Below the pieces are notes generated by a model, which ran no database searches, was not told the origin of the DNA, and saw only the letters and a program-made list of their open reading frames with translations. 64,000 nucleotides of DNA, from the NCBI RefSeq assembly GCF_016428915.1, contig NZ_JAELTP010000014.1, positions 16,919-80,918 of the forward strand, written 5' to 3'. How positions within the stretch are numbered: the stretch's first letter is position 1; every line of letters starts with the position of its first letter. Below, piece after piece: positions 27,033 through 36,031 of this stretch. The DNA is from Pandoraea sp. ASV26 (lineage in GTDB: Bacteria; Pseudomonadota; Gammaproteobacteria; Burkholderiales; Burkholderiaceae). The translations under genes were made by a program, and so were the position numbers.

Positions 27033-27986
27033 TCACGCGCTGCGCCGGGCGTCCGCCATGGCATCGATGCGCTGCATCGACTCGACCGCCAGCTCGGTGA
27101 ATTGCCGCCAGAGCTCGGGCTTCCTCCGCCCGCGCTTGACGATACGATGGAAGCCCAGCGTGACCTCAGGGTGAGCGAGCACTTCGCAGCGAACTGCACG
27201 ATGACGGCAGGCGGGAAACGCAAACGTCGGCATGATGGCCGTACCGAGGCCCGCTTCGGCCATGCCGATGAGCGTTTCAAAGCGGCGAAACATGGGACGT
27301 GGCTCGTCGGCCCGGTCAATGCGCGCGAGGTGAGTCTCCACTAACTGCTGAATCGGATTATCCGGCGGCAGTCCGATAAGCACCTCGTCGCGAAGTGCCT
27401 CCCATGTCGCGTGGCCATCACCAGCGGCCTCATCGCTTCGGGCCGCTTTGCGCGGCAGACGCTTTGCCGCCGCCGTCACCTTCATCAAGCGGAACGACTG
27501 CAACAGGGTTCGCTCGATGCCGTGCGACGCCTTTGTGAAGAAGCCAAAGCCGAGGTCGGCTTCGCCTTGCTCGACGAGCCCCTGCACCTGCGCGAGTTCC
27601 GCTTCGTGCAAGCGCAGATCCACATCGGGATGCATCGCCCGGAACGCCCCGAACCACTCAGGAATCAGGTGCGACGACACGAGCGGCGTGGCCGCGATGC
27701 GCAGCGTCTTGCGCTCCGCCTGCCCGAACGCCGCAATCTGACCGGCCACGGCATCGAGTTGGCCGACAGCCGCGCTGGCCACGGGCAGCAGCGCATGCCC
27801 CGCTTCGGTGAGCGTCACACTGCGCGTGGTGCGGTCGAACAACCGGCTGCCGAGTTGCGTCTCGATCTCCCGCATCATGACCGACAACCCGGCTTGTGTG
27901 ATGTGCAGCCGCTCCGCCGCCCGCGTGAAGTTGCCGAGCGTGGCCACGAGCACAAATGCCTTCAACTGTCGTAGCGAGATGTTCAC
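27033..27986 (-). CDS. LysR-family transcriptional regulator
   Basis: 317 residues. N-terminal HTH (LRQLKAFVLVATLGNFTRAA, ERLHITQAGLSVMMREIE, LFDRTTRSVTLTEAG) and a C-terminal substrate domain. It is divergent from the flavin monooxygenase gene, with a 14-bp palindrome in the 124-base gap, so it probably controls the monooxygenase and MFS genes. The inducer is unknown. The 260 bases on its other side, up to the receptor-kinase start, hold no gene and should contain the kinase promoter. Confidence 0.87.
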   Translation of the reverse strand: MNISLRQLKAFVLVATLGNFTRAAERLHITQAGLSVMMREIETQLGSRLFDRTTRSVTLTEAGHALLPVASAAVGQLDAVAGQIAAFGQAERKTLRIAATPLVSSHLIPEWFGAFRAMHPDVDLRLHEAELAQVQGLVEQGEADLGFGFFTKASHGIERTLLQSFRLMKVTAAAKRLPRKAARSDEAAGDGHATWEALRDEVLIGLPPDNPIQQLVETHLARIDRADEPRPMFRRFETLIGMAEAGLGTAIMPTFAFPACRHRAVRCEVLAHPEVTLGFHRIVKRGRRKPELWRQFTELAVESMQRIDAMADARRSA

Positions 27987-28006
27987 GAGACACTCATAAC
28001 GATTCG

Positions 28007-28020
28007 ATATGAATTCATAT
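28007..28020. promoter_or_regulatory. 14-bp perfect palindrome between divergent LysR and monooxygenase genes
   Basis: ATATGAATTCATAT lies 20 bases upstream of the LysR ATG and 90 bases upstream of the monooxygenase ATG. AT-rich dyads in this position are typical LysR operators. It is set in other AT-rich sequence that likely holds the divergent promoters. Confidence 0.5.
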
Positions 28021-28110
28021 GATAGTCAAAATTCCCCAATGACTGGCGACGCGTTCTAATGGTGGCCATTCCAGAACCACTAGCGCATTGCCGCTCAGGA
28101 GACACGCACC

Positions 28111-29388
28111 ATGTCCTCATCGATCGATGTGGCCATCGTCGGCGCCGGTATCGGCGGTCTGACCCTCGCCCTCAGCCTGCACGACGCCGGCATCGCCTGC
28201 CGCGTGTACGAAGCCGTACCGGAGATTCGTCCGCTCGGCGTGGGCGTAAACATCCTGCCGCACGCCTCGCGCGTGCTCGACGGGCTGGGCCTGACGGCCG
28301 CCCTGCGCGAGGTCGCTGTCACGACCCGCGAATCGGTGTTCTACAATCGTTTCGGTCAATTCGTGTACCGCGAACCGGCAGGCGAACATGCCGGCTATGC
28401 GTGGCCGCAGTTCTCTGTTCATCGAGGCGACCTGCAAGGGATATTGCTGAGCGCCGTACGTGAGCGCCTCGGTCAGGACGCGGTTGTCGAGGGGCATCGC
28501 TGCACCGGCTTCCTGCAAGACGACGACGAGGTCACGATAGCGTTCGAGTCGCCCGAAGGCGATATGCTGGCGCCGGTCACGGCACGCCTGCTCGTGGCGG
28601 CCGACGGCATTCACTCCATCGTGCGAAAGCAGTTTTATCCGGCCGAAGGCGCACCGCGTTATTCGGGCGTGAACATGTGGCGCGGCAGCGTGGTACTGCC
28701 TCCCTTCCTCACCGGCGCGTCGATGGTCCGTGCGGGATGGCTGTCCGTCGGCAAGATGGTGATCTACCCGATTCGCAACAATGTCGACGGCCGTGGCAAT
28801 CAACTGGTGAACTGGGTCGCCGAGATCGAGGCCCCTCGGCCTGCACGGCGTGACTGGAATGGGGTCGGACGTCTCGAGGACTTTTTCCCGGCGTTCGCCG
28901 ACTGGCACTTCGACTGGCTCGACGTCGCCGGCATGATCGAGTCGACCGAGACCATTCTCGAATATCCCATGGTCGATCAAGACCCGCTGCCGCGTTGGAG
29001 CTTCGGACGCGTGACGCTGCTCGGCGACGCCGCGCATCCGATGGTGCCGCGCGGCTCGAACGGCGCCGGTCAGGCAATTCTCGATGCCCCTTGTCTGGCC
29101 GCACAGTTGCGTGAGAATGGCCTCACACCGGCTGCGCTCGAAGCCTACGAGCGAATTCGCGGCAAGGCCACGGCCGATGTCGTCTTGATGAACCGCAAGG
29201 CCCCTCCCGACGCGATCTTGCAGACGGTGCACGAACTGAGCGGCGACAAGCCGTTCTCCCATATCGACGATGTCATCAGCGCCGCCGATCTCGCGGAAAT
29301 CTCGAATCGCTATAAAAACGTTGCGGGACTAAATCGCGAGACGTTGAACGCGGCCAGCACGTCTGGCACCGCGAGCACGCACCGCTAA
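28111..29388 (+). CDS. FAD-dependent aromatic-type monooxygenase
   Basis: Group A flavoprotein hydroxylase, 425 residues. Seen: the Rossmann motif VGAGIGGLTLALSLHDAGI, the mid-protein DG motif (LLVAADGIHSIVRKQF) and the second FAD motif VTLLGDAAHPMVPRGSNGAGQ. CAGGAGAC precedes the ATG. The protein is close in layout to salicylate hydroxylase and phenazine-carboxylate monooxygenase type enzymes (flavin-dependent oxidoreductases). The substrate cannot be named. The following gene is an aromatic-acid type MFS transporter, so an imported aromatic or heteroaromatic acid is likely. Confidence 0.88.
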   Translation: MSSSIDVAIVGAGIGGLTLALSLHDAGIACRVYEAVPEIRPLGVGVNILPHASRVLDGLGLTAALREVAVTTRESVFYNRFGQFVYREPAGEHAGYAWPQFSVHRGDLQGILLSAVRERLGQDAVVEGHRCTGFLQDDDEVTIAFESPEGDMLAPVTARLLVAADGIHSIVRKQFYPAEGAPRYSGVNMWRGSVVLPPFLTGASMVRAGWLSVGKMVIYPIRNNVDGRGNQLVNWVAEIEAPRPARRDWNGVGRLEDFFPAFADWHFDWLDVAGMIESTETILEYPMVDQDPLPRWSFGRVTLLGDAAHPMVPRGSNGAGQAILDAPCLAAQLRENGLTPAALEAYERIRGKATADVVLMNRKAPPDAILQTVHELSGDKPFSHIDDVISAADLAEISNRYKNVAGLNRETLNAASTSGTASTHR

Positions 29389-29400
29389 CCTCACCGAGAC

Positions 29401-29476
29401 GCCCCGCCAACGCGCGCCTGTGCAGCCCCCGCGTGCAAACGTTTTTCCCTTCTCGAAAGAGCCCCGCCAACGGGGC
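29401..29476. repeat. 12-bp direct repeat, 60 bases apart, with a hairpin before the MFS gene
   Basis: GCCCCGCCAACG occurs at 29401-29412 and again at 29461-29472. The second copy is part of a hairpin GCCCCG-CCAA-CGGGGC (29461-29476) that ends just before the ribosome site of the MFS gene. It may damp expression of the second gene or be chance; no T tract follows. Confidence 0.35.
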
Positions 29477-29495
29477 CGTTCACGGAGACAGTGCC

Positions 29496-30851
29496 ATGCC
29501 TATCGCCCGCATCGATCTGCGCGCGCTCATCGAGGATCGGCCTTTTGGCCGCTATCAGATATTCGTCACGGCGCTGTGCGCGCTGATCGTCTTTCTCGAT
29601 GGATTCGACACGCAAGCTATCGGCTATGTCGCGCCGGCCATCGTCCATGCGCTCGGCATCGAACGCTCGGCACTCAGCCCGGTGTTCTCGGCAAGCCTCG
29701 TCGGCCTCACGCTCGGCGCCCTCATCGGCGGCCCGGCGTCAGACCGCGTGGGACGTCGTCCGGTACTCATCGCCGGCATGCTGATCTTCGGCGTGATGTC
29801 GCTTGCCACCGCACTCGCCCAGTCGGTCACGTCGCTGCTCGTGCTGCGCCTCGCCACGGGCATTGGCCTGGGCTGCGTCATGCCCAACGCCATCGCACTC
29901 ACCGGGGAATTCGCCCCCGAGCGCGTTCGCTCGACGGCCATCATGGTGATGTTCTGCGGCTTCTCGCTGGGTGCCGCACTCGGCGGCCTCGCTGCTGCCG
30001 GGCTGATTCGCGACTTCGGCTGGCAATCCGTTTTCATTGTGGGTGGCGTGCTACCCCTCATTGCCGCGCTCATCGCGTGGCGCAGCCTGCCGGAGTCTCC
30101 ACGTTTTCTGATCGTTCGCGCGAAAGATCCGGCGCGCCTGCATGCGGTGCTGCGCAGGCTCGCCCCCGACCTTCCTGCCAATGCGCAGATCGATGGCGGC
30201 ACCGACCTGCACGCCACCGCCCGCGCAGGTGTAGGCGCGCTCTTCGCGGACAAACGCGCACGCATTACCCTGTTGCTCTGGGTGATCTTCTTCATGAGCC
30301 TGATGGATCTGTACTTCCTGTCGAGCTGGCTGCCGACAGTGATTCACGATGCAGGCATCGCGCTGGACACGGCGGCTCTCATTACATCGATGCTCCAGAT
30401 CGGCGGCACGCTCGGCACCCTCACGCTGGGGCGCGTGTTCGACCGCGTGCCGCCGTTCAAGGCGCTCGGCGCCGTCTATCTGTGCGCAGCGGCGTGTATC
30501 GTGCTGGTCGGTCTGGCAGGAACGTCGGTGAGCGTGCTGAGCGCAACGATCTTCGGTGCGGGATTCTGCGTGGTGGGCGGCCAGATCGGCGCGAACGCGT
30601 TGGCCGCGCGAACCTACCCGACGGCGATTCGCGGCACCGGCGTCGGGTGGGCGCTCGGGATTGGCCGCATCGGCTCCATCGTCGGGCCGATCGTCGGGGG
30701 CATACTGCTGGCGCTGCGTTGGAACCCGCAGCATCTGTTCATGATCGCCGCCGTGCCGGTGCTCATCGCCAGCGTGGCGGCGTTCACGATCAGCGTGGGC
30801 GCGCGGTACGAATCGCACCGCGCAGCCCGCACGACAGGCAAGGCGGCCTGA
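29496..30851 (+). CDS. MFS transporter, AAHS (aromatic acid:H+ symporter) family
   Basis: 451 residues, 12 predicted membrane segments. Seen: ALIVFLDGFDTQAIGYVAPA in segment 1 with the family DGFD, GGPASDRVGRRPVL after segment 2, and GIGLGCVMPNAIALTGE in segment 4. The ATG at 29496 is chosen for GGAGAC 7-8 bases upstream; the frame opens at 29433. It is 107 bases after the monooxygenase stop and probably cotranscribed, supplying its substrate. Its stop codon overlaps the palindrome TGATCA, which also holds the stop of the opposing gene. Confidence 0.88.
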   Translation: MPIARIDLRALIEDRPFGRYQIFVTALCALIVFLDGFDTQAIGYVAPAIVHALGIERSALSPVFSASLVGLTLGALIGGPASDRVGRRPVLIAGMLIFGVMSLATALAQSVTSLLVLRLATGIGLGCVMPNAIALTGEFAPERVRSTAIMVMFCGFSLGAALGGLAAAGLIRDFGWQSVFIVGGVLPLIAALIAWRSLPESPRFLIVRAKDPARLHAVLRRLAPDLPANAQIDGGTDLHATARAGVGALFADKRARITLLLWVIFFMSLMDLYFLSSWLPTVIHDAGIALDTAALITSMLQIGGTLGTLTLGRVFDRVPPFKALGAVYLCAAACIVLVGLAGTSVSVLSATIFGAGFCVVGGQIGANALAARTYPTAIRGTGVGWALGIGRIGSIVGPIVGGILLALRWNPQHLFMIAAVPVLIASVAAFTISVGARYESHRAARTTGKAA

Positions 30852-32489
30852 TCAGTAACCTGCGGCGAGACCGTCGCGACGACTGTCGCTTGCGGCAACG
30901 TACCCGCGCTCCGGATCGTTGCGATCCAGACGCCAGATGTACTGGCCGGAGCCGAAGTCCATGTACGGATCGTCGATGGACTTCAACTGATGGCCCATCG
31001 CCACCAGCCCGGCGACGGTCTCGCGGTCGAGCGTCGATTCGATGTCGACGGTGAAGTCACGATTGACCTTCCAGCGCGGCGCGTCGCATGCCGCCTGCGG
31101 CTGCTGGCCGTAGTCGATCATCCGCACGATCGATTGCAGATGGCCTTGCGGCTGCATGTCCCCGCCCATCACGCCGAAGCTCATCACCGCCTCGTGGCGG
31201 CCGTCGACCTTCTGCGTGAGGAACGCCGGAATGATCGTGTGGAACGGGCGCTTGCCGCCCTCGACCACGTTGGCCGACTTCGGATCCATCGAGAAACCGC
31301 AGCCACGGTTTTGCAGCGCGATGCCCAGATCGGGCACCACCACGCCGGAACCGAAGCCCATGTAGTTCGACTGGATGAAGCTGACCATCATGCCTTGCTC
31401 GTCGGCCGAGCTCAGATAGATCGTGCCGCCGGACTTCGGCATGCCGAAATCGAACTGCGTTGCGCGATCGGGGTTGATGAGCTTCGCGCGCGCGGTGAGG
31501 TAGGCATCGTCGAGCATCTGCTCGGGCGTGACTTCCATCGAACGCGGATCGGCAACGTATTTGTAGAGATCGGCAAAGGCGAGCTTCATCGCCTCGATCT
31601 GCAAGTGCTGGGAATGCACACGGTCGACGGCAAGACGCGACACGTCGAACTTCTCGAGAATGCCCAGCGCCATGAGTGCCGCGATGCCCTGCCCGTTCGG
31701 CGGAATCTCGTGCACGGTGTAGCCGCGATAGTCCTTCTCGATGGGCTTGACCCAGTCCGCGCGGTAGTTGCGCAGATCGTCGGTCGTCAGCGCGCCGCCA
31801 TGCTGAGCCGACCACGCGGCGATGCGCTGCGCAATCTCACCTTCGTAATAGGCGCGCGGCCCTTCCTTCGCAAGCATGCGAAGTGTGCGCGCGTGGCCCG
31901 GCATGCGGATCATCTCGCTCGTCGTCGGTGCGCGGCCGTTCGGCATGAACGTCTGGGCGTAGCCCGGAAGGTCCTTCAACTCCGGCACCGCCGCCGCCCA
32001 TTTGCGCGCGACGATATGCGCGACGGCATGGCCGCGCTCGGCGATCTCGATGGCCGGTGCCATGAGATCCGCGAACGGCAGCTTGCCGAACTTCGCGTGC
32101 AACGCTTCCCAGCCGGCGATCACGCCGGGCACGGTCGTGGTGTCGACGCCGCGCGTCGGCTGCTTGGCGATGCCATGCTGCTCGCCGTACTTCTTGCGGA
32201 AATAGTCGACGTTCCACGCGGCCGGTGCGACACCCGAGGCGTTCAGGCCGTGCAGTTCCTTGCCGTCCCAGATCAGCGCGAAGCAGTCGCCGCCAAGGCC
32301 GTTCGACACCGGCTCGACGACCGTCATGCACGCGGCGGCGGCGATCGCGGCGTCCACCGCATTGCCGCCCTGCCACAGAATGCGCAGACCGGCTTGCGCA
32401 GCGAGCGGATGCGACGTCGACACGATATTGCGGGCGAACACCGGCAGGCGCGGCGTCGGGTACGGATTCTGCCAATTGAATTGCGTCAT
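30852..32489 (-). CDS. Gamma-glutamyltransferase family protein without signal peptide
   Basis: Ntn-hydrolase that would cleave gamma-glutamyl bonds (glutathione or other gamma-glutamyl compounds). 545 residues. Seen: GGNAVDAAIAAAACMTVVEP near the N-terminus, the probable autocatalytic Thr356 in SGGTIYLSSADEQG, and SFGVMGGDMQPQGHLQ, a late motif of this subfamily. The N-terminus MTQFNWQNPYPTPR has no hydrophobic segment, so the enzyme is likely cytoplasmic, unlike the second homologue at 48697. It ends the operon of a peptide-type ABC importer, which suggests import followed by intracellular cleavage. The ribosome site is weak. Confidence 0.87.
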   Translation of the reverse strand: MTQFNWQNPYPTPRLPVFARNIVSTSHPLAAQAGLRILWQGGNAVDAAIAAAACMTVVEPVSNGLGGDCFALIWDGKELHGLNASGVAPAAWNVDYFRKKYGEQHGIAKQPTRGVDTTTVPGVIAGWEALHAKFGKLPFADLMAPAIEIAERGHAVAHIVARKWAAAVPELKDLPGYAQTFMPNGRAPTTSEMIRMPGHARTLRMLAKEGPRAYYEGEIAQRIAAWSAQHGGALTTDDLRNYRADWVKPIEKDYRGYTVHEIPPNGQGIAALMALGILEKFDVSRLAVDRVHSQHLQIEAMKLAFADLYKYVADPRSMEVTPEQMLDDAYLTARAKLINPDRATQFDFGMPKSGGTIYLSSADEQGMMVSFIQSNYMGFGSGVVVPDLGIALQNRGCGFSMDPKSANVVEGGKRPFHTIIPAFLTQKVDGRHEAVMSFGVMGGDMQPQGHLQSIVRMIDYGQQPQAACDAPRWKVNRDFTVDIESTLDRETVAGLVAMGHQLKSIDDPYMDFGSGQYIWRLDRNDPERGYVAASDSRRDGLAAGY

Positions 32490-32571
32490 GGGACTAACGT
32501 TTGACCTTTGTCTCGAATGGTTGGAATGTGCCTGCCGGATGGCGATGCCGACGATGATGGCGTCGCTCGCC

Positions 32572-33498
32572 TCACGATTGCTCGCGCGGATCGAGCGCGT
32601 CGCGCAAGCCGTCGCCCAGCAGGTTGAAGCCGAGTACCGTCAGAAAAATGGCGATACCGGGGAAAATCGACATCCAGGGCGCTTGCTCCACAAAGTCCTT
32701 GGCCGTGTTGAGCATCGAGCCCCACGACGGCAATGGCGGCAATTGCCCCAGTCCCAGAAACGACAGGCTCGCCTCGGCGATGATGGCCGTCGCCACCGTC
32801 AGGCTCGCCTGCACGATGATCGGCGGCAGCACGTTCGGCAGGATGTAGCGCACGATGATGCGCGTATCGGTCAGCCCGATCGCACGCGCGCCCTCCACGT
32901 ACTCTTCGGCCTTGACGGTCAGCGCCTGTGCGCGGGCAAGGCGCACGAAACGCGGCATCGCCGATACGCCGATGGCGATCATCGCGTTCGTGAGGCTTGC
33001 GCCGAGGAACGCCGCCATCGCAATCGCGAGGATCAGGAACGGGATGGACAGCAGCGCGTCGGCCAGACGCGAGATGATCGCGTCGACCCAACGGCCGAAG
33101 TACCCCGCGAGCAGCCCCAGCGGCACACCGACGATCACGGCAATGCCCACCGACACCACGCCCGCCGCGAGCGACGCCCGGGCGCCGAAGATCATGCGCG
33201 CGAGCACGTCGCGGCCCAACTCGTCCGTGCCGAACCAGTGCAGCGCACTCGGCGCCTGACGCACGGTCATGAAGCTCGTGGCAATCGGATCGTAAGGCGA
33301 GAGCCACGGCGCGAAGATCGCGACGATCACCGCGAACGCCACGATGACGGCACCCGCGACCGCCGCCCGGTTGCGCGCGAACTTGCGCAACCCGCGATGG
33401 CGGCGTCGCGGCAAACGTTCGGCGCCGGCCACGGTCGTGACGGGACTGCCCCCTTCGGGCGTCGGCGATGCAGTAGAAGTCGTTGGCAATGCGGCCAT
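32572..33498 (-). CDS. ABC transporter permease, DppC/GsiD type
   Basis: Inner-membrane subunit of a peptide/nickel/opine family importer. 308 residues: an N-terminal leader of about 35 residues, then six predicted membrane segments, with the GTDELGRDVLARMIFGARAS motif typical of DppC/OppC and the EAA loop (EYVEGARAIGLTDTRIIVRY). It follows the DppB-like gene by 13 bases in the operon dppD-dppF-SBP-dppB-dppC-ggt. Dipeptide, glutathione and other oligopeptides are possible ligands. Confidence 0.92.
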   Translation of the reverse strand: MAALPTTSTASPTPEGGSPVTTVAGAERLPRRRHRGLRKFARNRAAVAGAVIVAFAVIVAIFAPWLSPYDPIATSFMTVRQAPSALHWFGTDELGRDVLARMIFGARASLAAGVVSVGIAVIVGVPLGLLAGYFGRWVDAIISRLADALLSIPFLILAIAMAAFLGASLTNAMIAIGVSAMPRFVRLARAQALTVKAEEYVEGARAIGLTDTRIIVRYILPNVLPPIIVQASLTVATAIIAEASLSFLGLGQLPPLPSWGSMLNTAKDFVEQAPWMSIFPGIAIFLTVLGFNLLGDGLRDALDPREQS

Positions 33499-33511
33499 GT
33501 TCGAAGAGGTC

Positions 33512-34456
33512 TCAGGCGCGACGCAGGCGCGGGTTGAGCAAGACGTAAAGCACGTCGGCCAGCAGGTTCAGCACAATGAAGCCGGCCGCCGTCACCAGCA
33601 CCACGCCCTGTACCACGGCGTAGTCGCGGTTGAACACGGCGTCGACGATCAACTTGCCGAAGCCCGGAATCGTAAAGACTTGTTCGGTCAGCACCGCCCC
33701 GGCGAGCAACTCGCCGAAGAGCAACGCCAGCACCGTCACGATCGGAATCAATGCATTGCGCAGCGCATGCTTGAGCACGACGGTGCCGCGCAACAACCCC
33801 TTGGCGCGCGCCGTGCGAATGTAGTCGGTGCGTAGCACCCCCAGCATGGCGCTACGCGTGTGGCGCATCAATTGCGCCCCGAGCGCCGCCCCGAGCACGA
33901 ACGCGGGCATGACCATCGTCTTGAAGCTCATCCACAGGTCTTCGCCCGGCGGCACATAGCCCGACGACGGCAGCAACTGCCAGCGCACCGAGACAAGGAA
34001 GATCAGCAGAATGCCGAGCCAGAAGTTGGGGATCGACATGCCCGACAACGCCAGCACGTTCGCGCCGTAATCGATGGCCTTGCCGCGATTCGCCGCCGAC
34101 AGAATGCCCAGCGGAATGCCGATCCCGATGGCGATCACCAGGCCGAACATCGCCAGTTGCAGCGTGACGGGCAGCTTCTGCGCGATGAGTGTCGTCACCG
34201 GCTCACCCGTGCGCAGCGAGGTACCGAGGTTGCCATGCAGCACGTCGCCGATCCAGAGCGCGTACTGCGAGGGCAGCGGTTTGTCGAGGTGATATTTCTC
34301 GCGCAGCGCGGCGATGACCTGCGGGTTCTGGTCCTCGCCGGCCATCGCGAGCACGGGATCGCCGGGCAACATCTTCTGAAGCCCGAAGATCATCATCGAC
34401 ACGATGATGAGCGTGGGGATCGCAACCAGTGCACGATGAACGACGAGGCGCAGCAT
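33512..34456 (-). CDS. ABC transporter permease, DppB/GsiC type
   Basis: 314-residue inner-membrane permease with six predicted segments. Seen: the N-terminal RLVVHRALVAIPTLIIVSMM, the MLPGDPVLAMAG loop typical of DppB/OppB, and the EAA-type loop DYIRTARAKGLLRGTVVLKH. AAGGAG lies 5 bases before the ATG. It pairs with the DppC-like gene immediately downstream to form the membrane channel. Confidence 0.93.
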   Translation of the reverse strand: MLRLVVHRALVAIPTLIIVSMMIFGLQKMLPGDPVLAMAGEDQNPQVIAALREKYHLDKPLPSQYALWIGDVLHGNLGTSLRTGEPVTTLIAQKLPVTLQLAMFGLVIAIGIGIPLGILSAANRGKAIDYGANVLALSGMSIPNFWLGILLIFLVSVRWQLLPSSGYVPPGEDLWMSFKTMVMPAFVLGAALGAQLMRHTRSAMLGVLRTDYIRTARAKGLLRGTVVLKHALRNALIPIVTVLALLFGELLAGAVLTEQVFTIPGFGKLIVDAVFNRDYAVVQGVVLVTAAGFIVLNLLADVLYVLLNPRLRRA

Positions 34457-34487
34457 GGCGGCTCCTTCTCCTTTTTCCGTTATCCCG

Positions 34488-35990
34488 TTATCCCTTGAGG
34501 CTCACGCCGCGCAGGCGAATCAGCCCATCGGGATACGCAACGAACCCTTGCACCTTCTTGCTCAGCACGTAAGGCCACGGTTGCACGTACAGATAGAGGA
34601 TCGGATCGTCGTCCGCCAGTATCTTGTTGGCCGCGTCGTAGAGCGGCTTGCGCTCGGCCACGCTCGACTTCACGCGCGCCTCGTTGAGCAGCTTGTCGAC
34701 ATCGGCGTTGCAATACTGGCCGTAGTTCAGGTTGCCCTTGCACGTGACAAACTGATGCAGATTGCCGTCCGGGTCCACGCGTCCCGACCAGCCGTTGTAG
34801 AGCACGTCGAAGTCGCCGCGATGGGCGGCGTCGAGCGCCGCCGCATAGTCCATCGGACGCAGCTTCAGCGTGATGCCCGCCTCGGCAAGCATCGCCTGCA
34901 ACATCTGCGCCATCTGATTGGATACCGTGTTGTTGCCGAAGCTCAGCGTCACATCGATCTTCTCGAAGCCCGCCGATTTCAGCAGCGCCTTCGCTTTGGC
35001 CACGTCGCGCTTGGTCGTCTTGATCGACGCGTCGTAATACTGGCCCGAGTGCGGCAACGCCTGATTGGCCGGGGTGAAGATGCCGCCGCCGATCACCTGA
35101 TTGATGGCGTCGCGATCGATCGCCAGGTCGAACGCCTGACGCACGCGCTTGTCACGCAACGCCTTGGGCGCATTCGCCGCCACGTTGAACGTGAGGCCGT
35201 AATAGCCGAGGCCGTCGATCGAGACGAAGTTCAGATTCGCATCGCGCTTGACCGACTTCACGTCGGACGGCGAGAGGCGCTCGAGCATGTCGAGCGAGCC
35301 GGAGCGCACATTGGCCAGTCGCACGGTCGTGTCGGGAATCGGCAGGAAGATGACCTTCTGCGTCGGATACTTGTCGGCGTCCCAGAAGCCCGCGAATTTC
35401 TCCAGCACCACGCGATCGTTCTGCACGCGTTGCACGAACTTGTACGGCCCCGAACACACCGGGCGGGCCTGCACGGCGGCGTCATCGGTCAGCGTCTTGG
35501 GCGCGAGCATCATGCCGGCGCGGTCGGACAGTGTAGCCAGCAGCGCGGAATCCGGCGCCTTGAGCACGATGTTGACCGTATTGTCGTCGACGGCGTCGAC
35601 ATGATCGATGGACGACAGCTCGCTCTTGCGATTGCTCGCAGGCAGGCTGCGCGCACGGTCGAGATTGGCCTTGACGGCGCGGGCGTTGAAAGGCTCGTCG
35701 TCGTGGAACTTCACTCCCTGGCGCAGCTTGAACGTCCATGTCTTGCCGTCGGCACTCACGCTCCACGAGGTGGCGAGCATCGGCACGAACTTCAGATCGG
35801 GGCTGATATCGACCAGCGAGCTGCACAGCGAACGCAGCACCATGCGATCGACGACCTGCGAACTGCGGGCAGGATCGAGCGAACCGATGTCCTCCTGCAA
35901 GCCGATGCGAAGGGTCGACTGCGCCATCGCAGAGGCCGCACCGGTCGTCAAAGACGCCGCCAGAACAAGATCGAGCAAAACGTTGCGCAT
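34488..35990 (-). CDS. Periplasmic substrate-binding protein, family 5 (peptide type)
   Basis: 500 residues. Signal peptide MRNVLLDLVLAASLTTGAAS with cleavage likely after AMA, then the SBP_bac_5 fold: GLQEDIGSLDPARSSQ, a LATSWSVSADGKTWTFKLRQ segment and GVKFHDDEPFNARAV, the family signature. It is not a lipoprotein, as no Cys follows the signal. The start at 35990 is fixed by the signal peptide; the longer frame to 36260 overlaps the ATPase gene. AAGGGA lies about 10 bases upstream. It determines the substrate of the importer. Glutathione is attractive given the linked gamma-glutamyltransferase, but unproven. Confidence 0.93.
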   Translation of the reverse strand: MRNVLLDLVLAASLTTGAASAMAQSTLRIGLQEDIGSLDPARSSQVVDRMVLRSLCSSLVDISPDLKFVPMLATSWSVSADGKTWTFKLRQGVKFHDDEPFNARAVKANLDRARSLPASNRKSELSSIDHVDAVDDNTVNIVLKAPDSALLATLSDRAGMMLAPKTLTDDAAVQARPVCSGPYKFVQRVQNDRVVLEKFAGFWDADKYPTQKVIFLPIPDTTVRLANVRSGSLDMLERLSPSDVKSVKRDANLNFVSIDGLGYYGLTFNVAANAPKALRDKRVRQAFDLAIDRDAINQVIGGGIFTPANQALPHSGQYYDASIKTTKRDVAKAKALLKSAGFEKIDVTLSFGNNTVSNQMAQMLQAMLAEAGITLKLRPMDYAAALDAAHRGDFDVLYNGWSGRVDPDGNLHQFVTCKGNLNYGQYCNADVDKLLNEARVKSSVAERKPLYDAANKILADDDPILYLYVQPWPYVLSKKVQGFVAYPDGLIRLRGVSLKG

Positions 35991-36031
35991 GCGTGAGATC
36001 CCTTGTGTGTGATGGTGTAGTGAAAGTGTTG

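Noticed and set aside
26873..27319. Minus-strand frame of 148 codons overlapping the end of the LysR gene
   Set aside because: No family similarity, no ribosome site, and it overlaps the LysR C-terminus in another frame.
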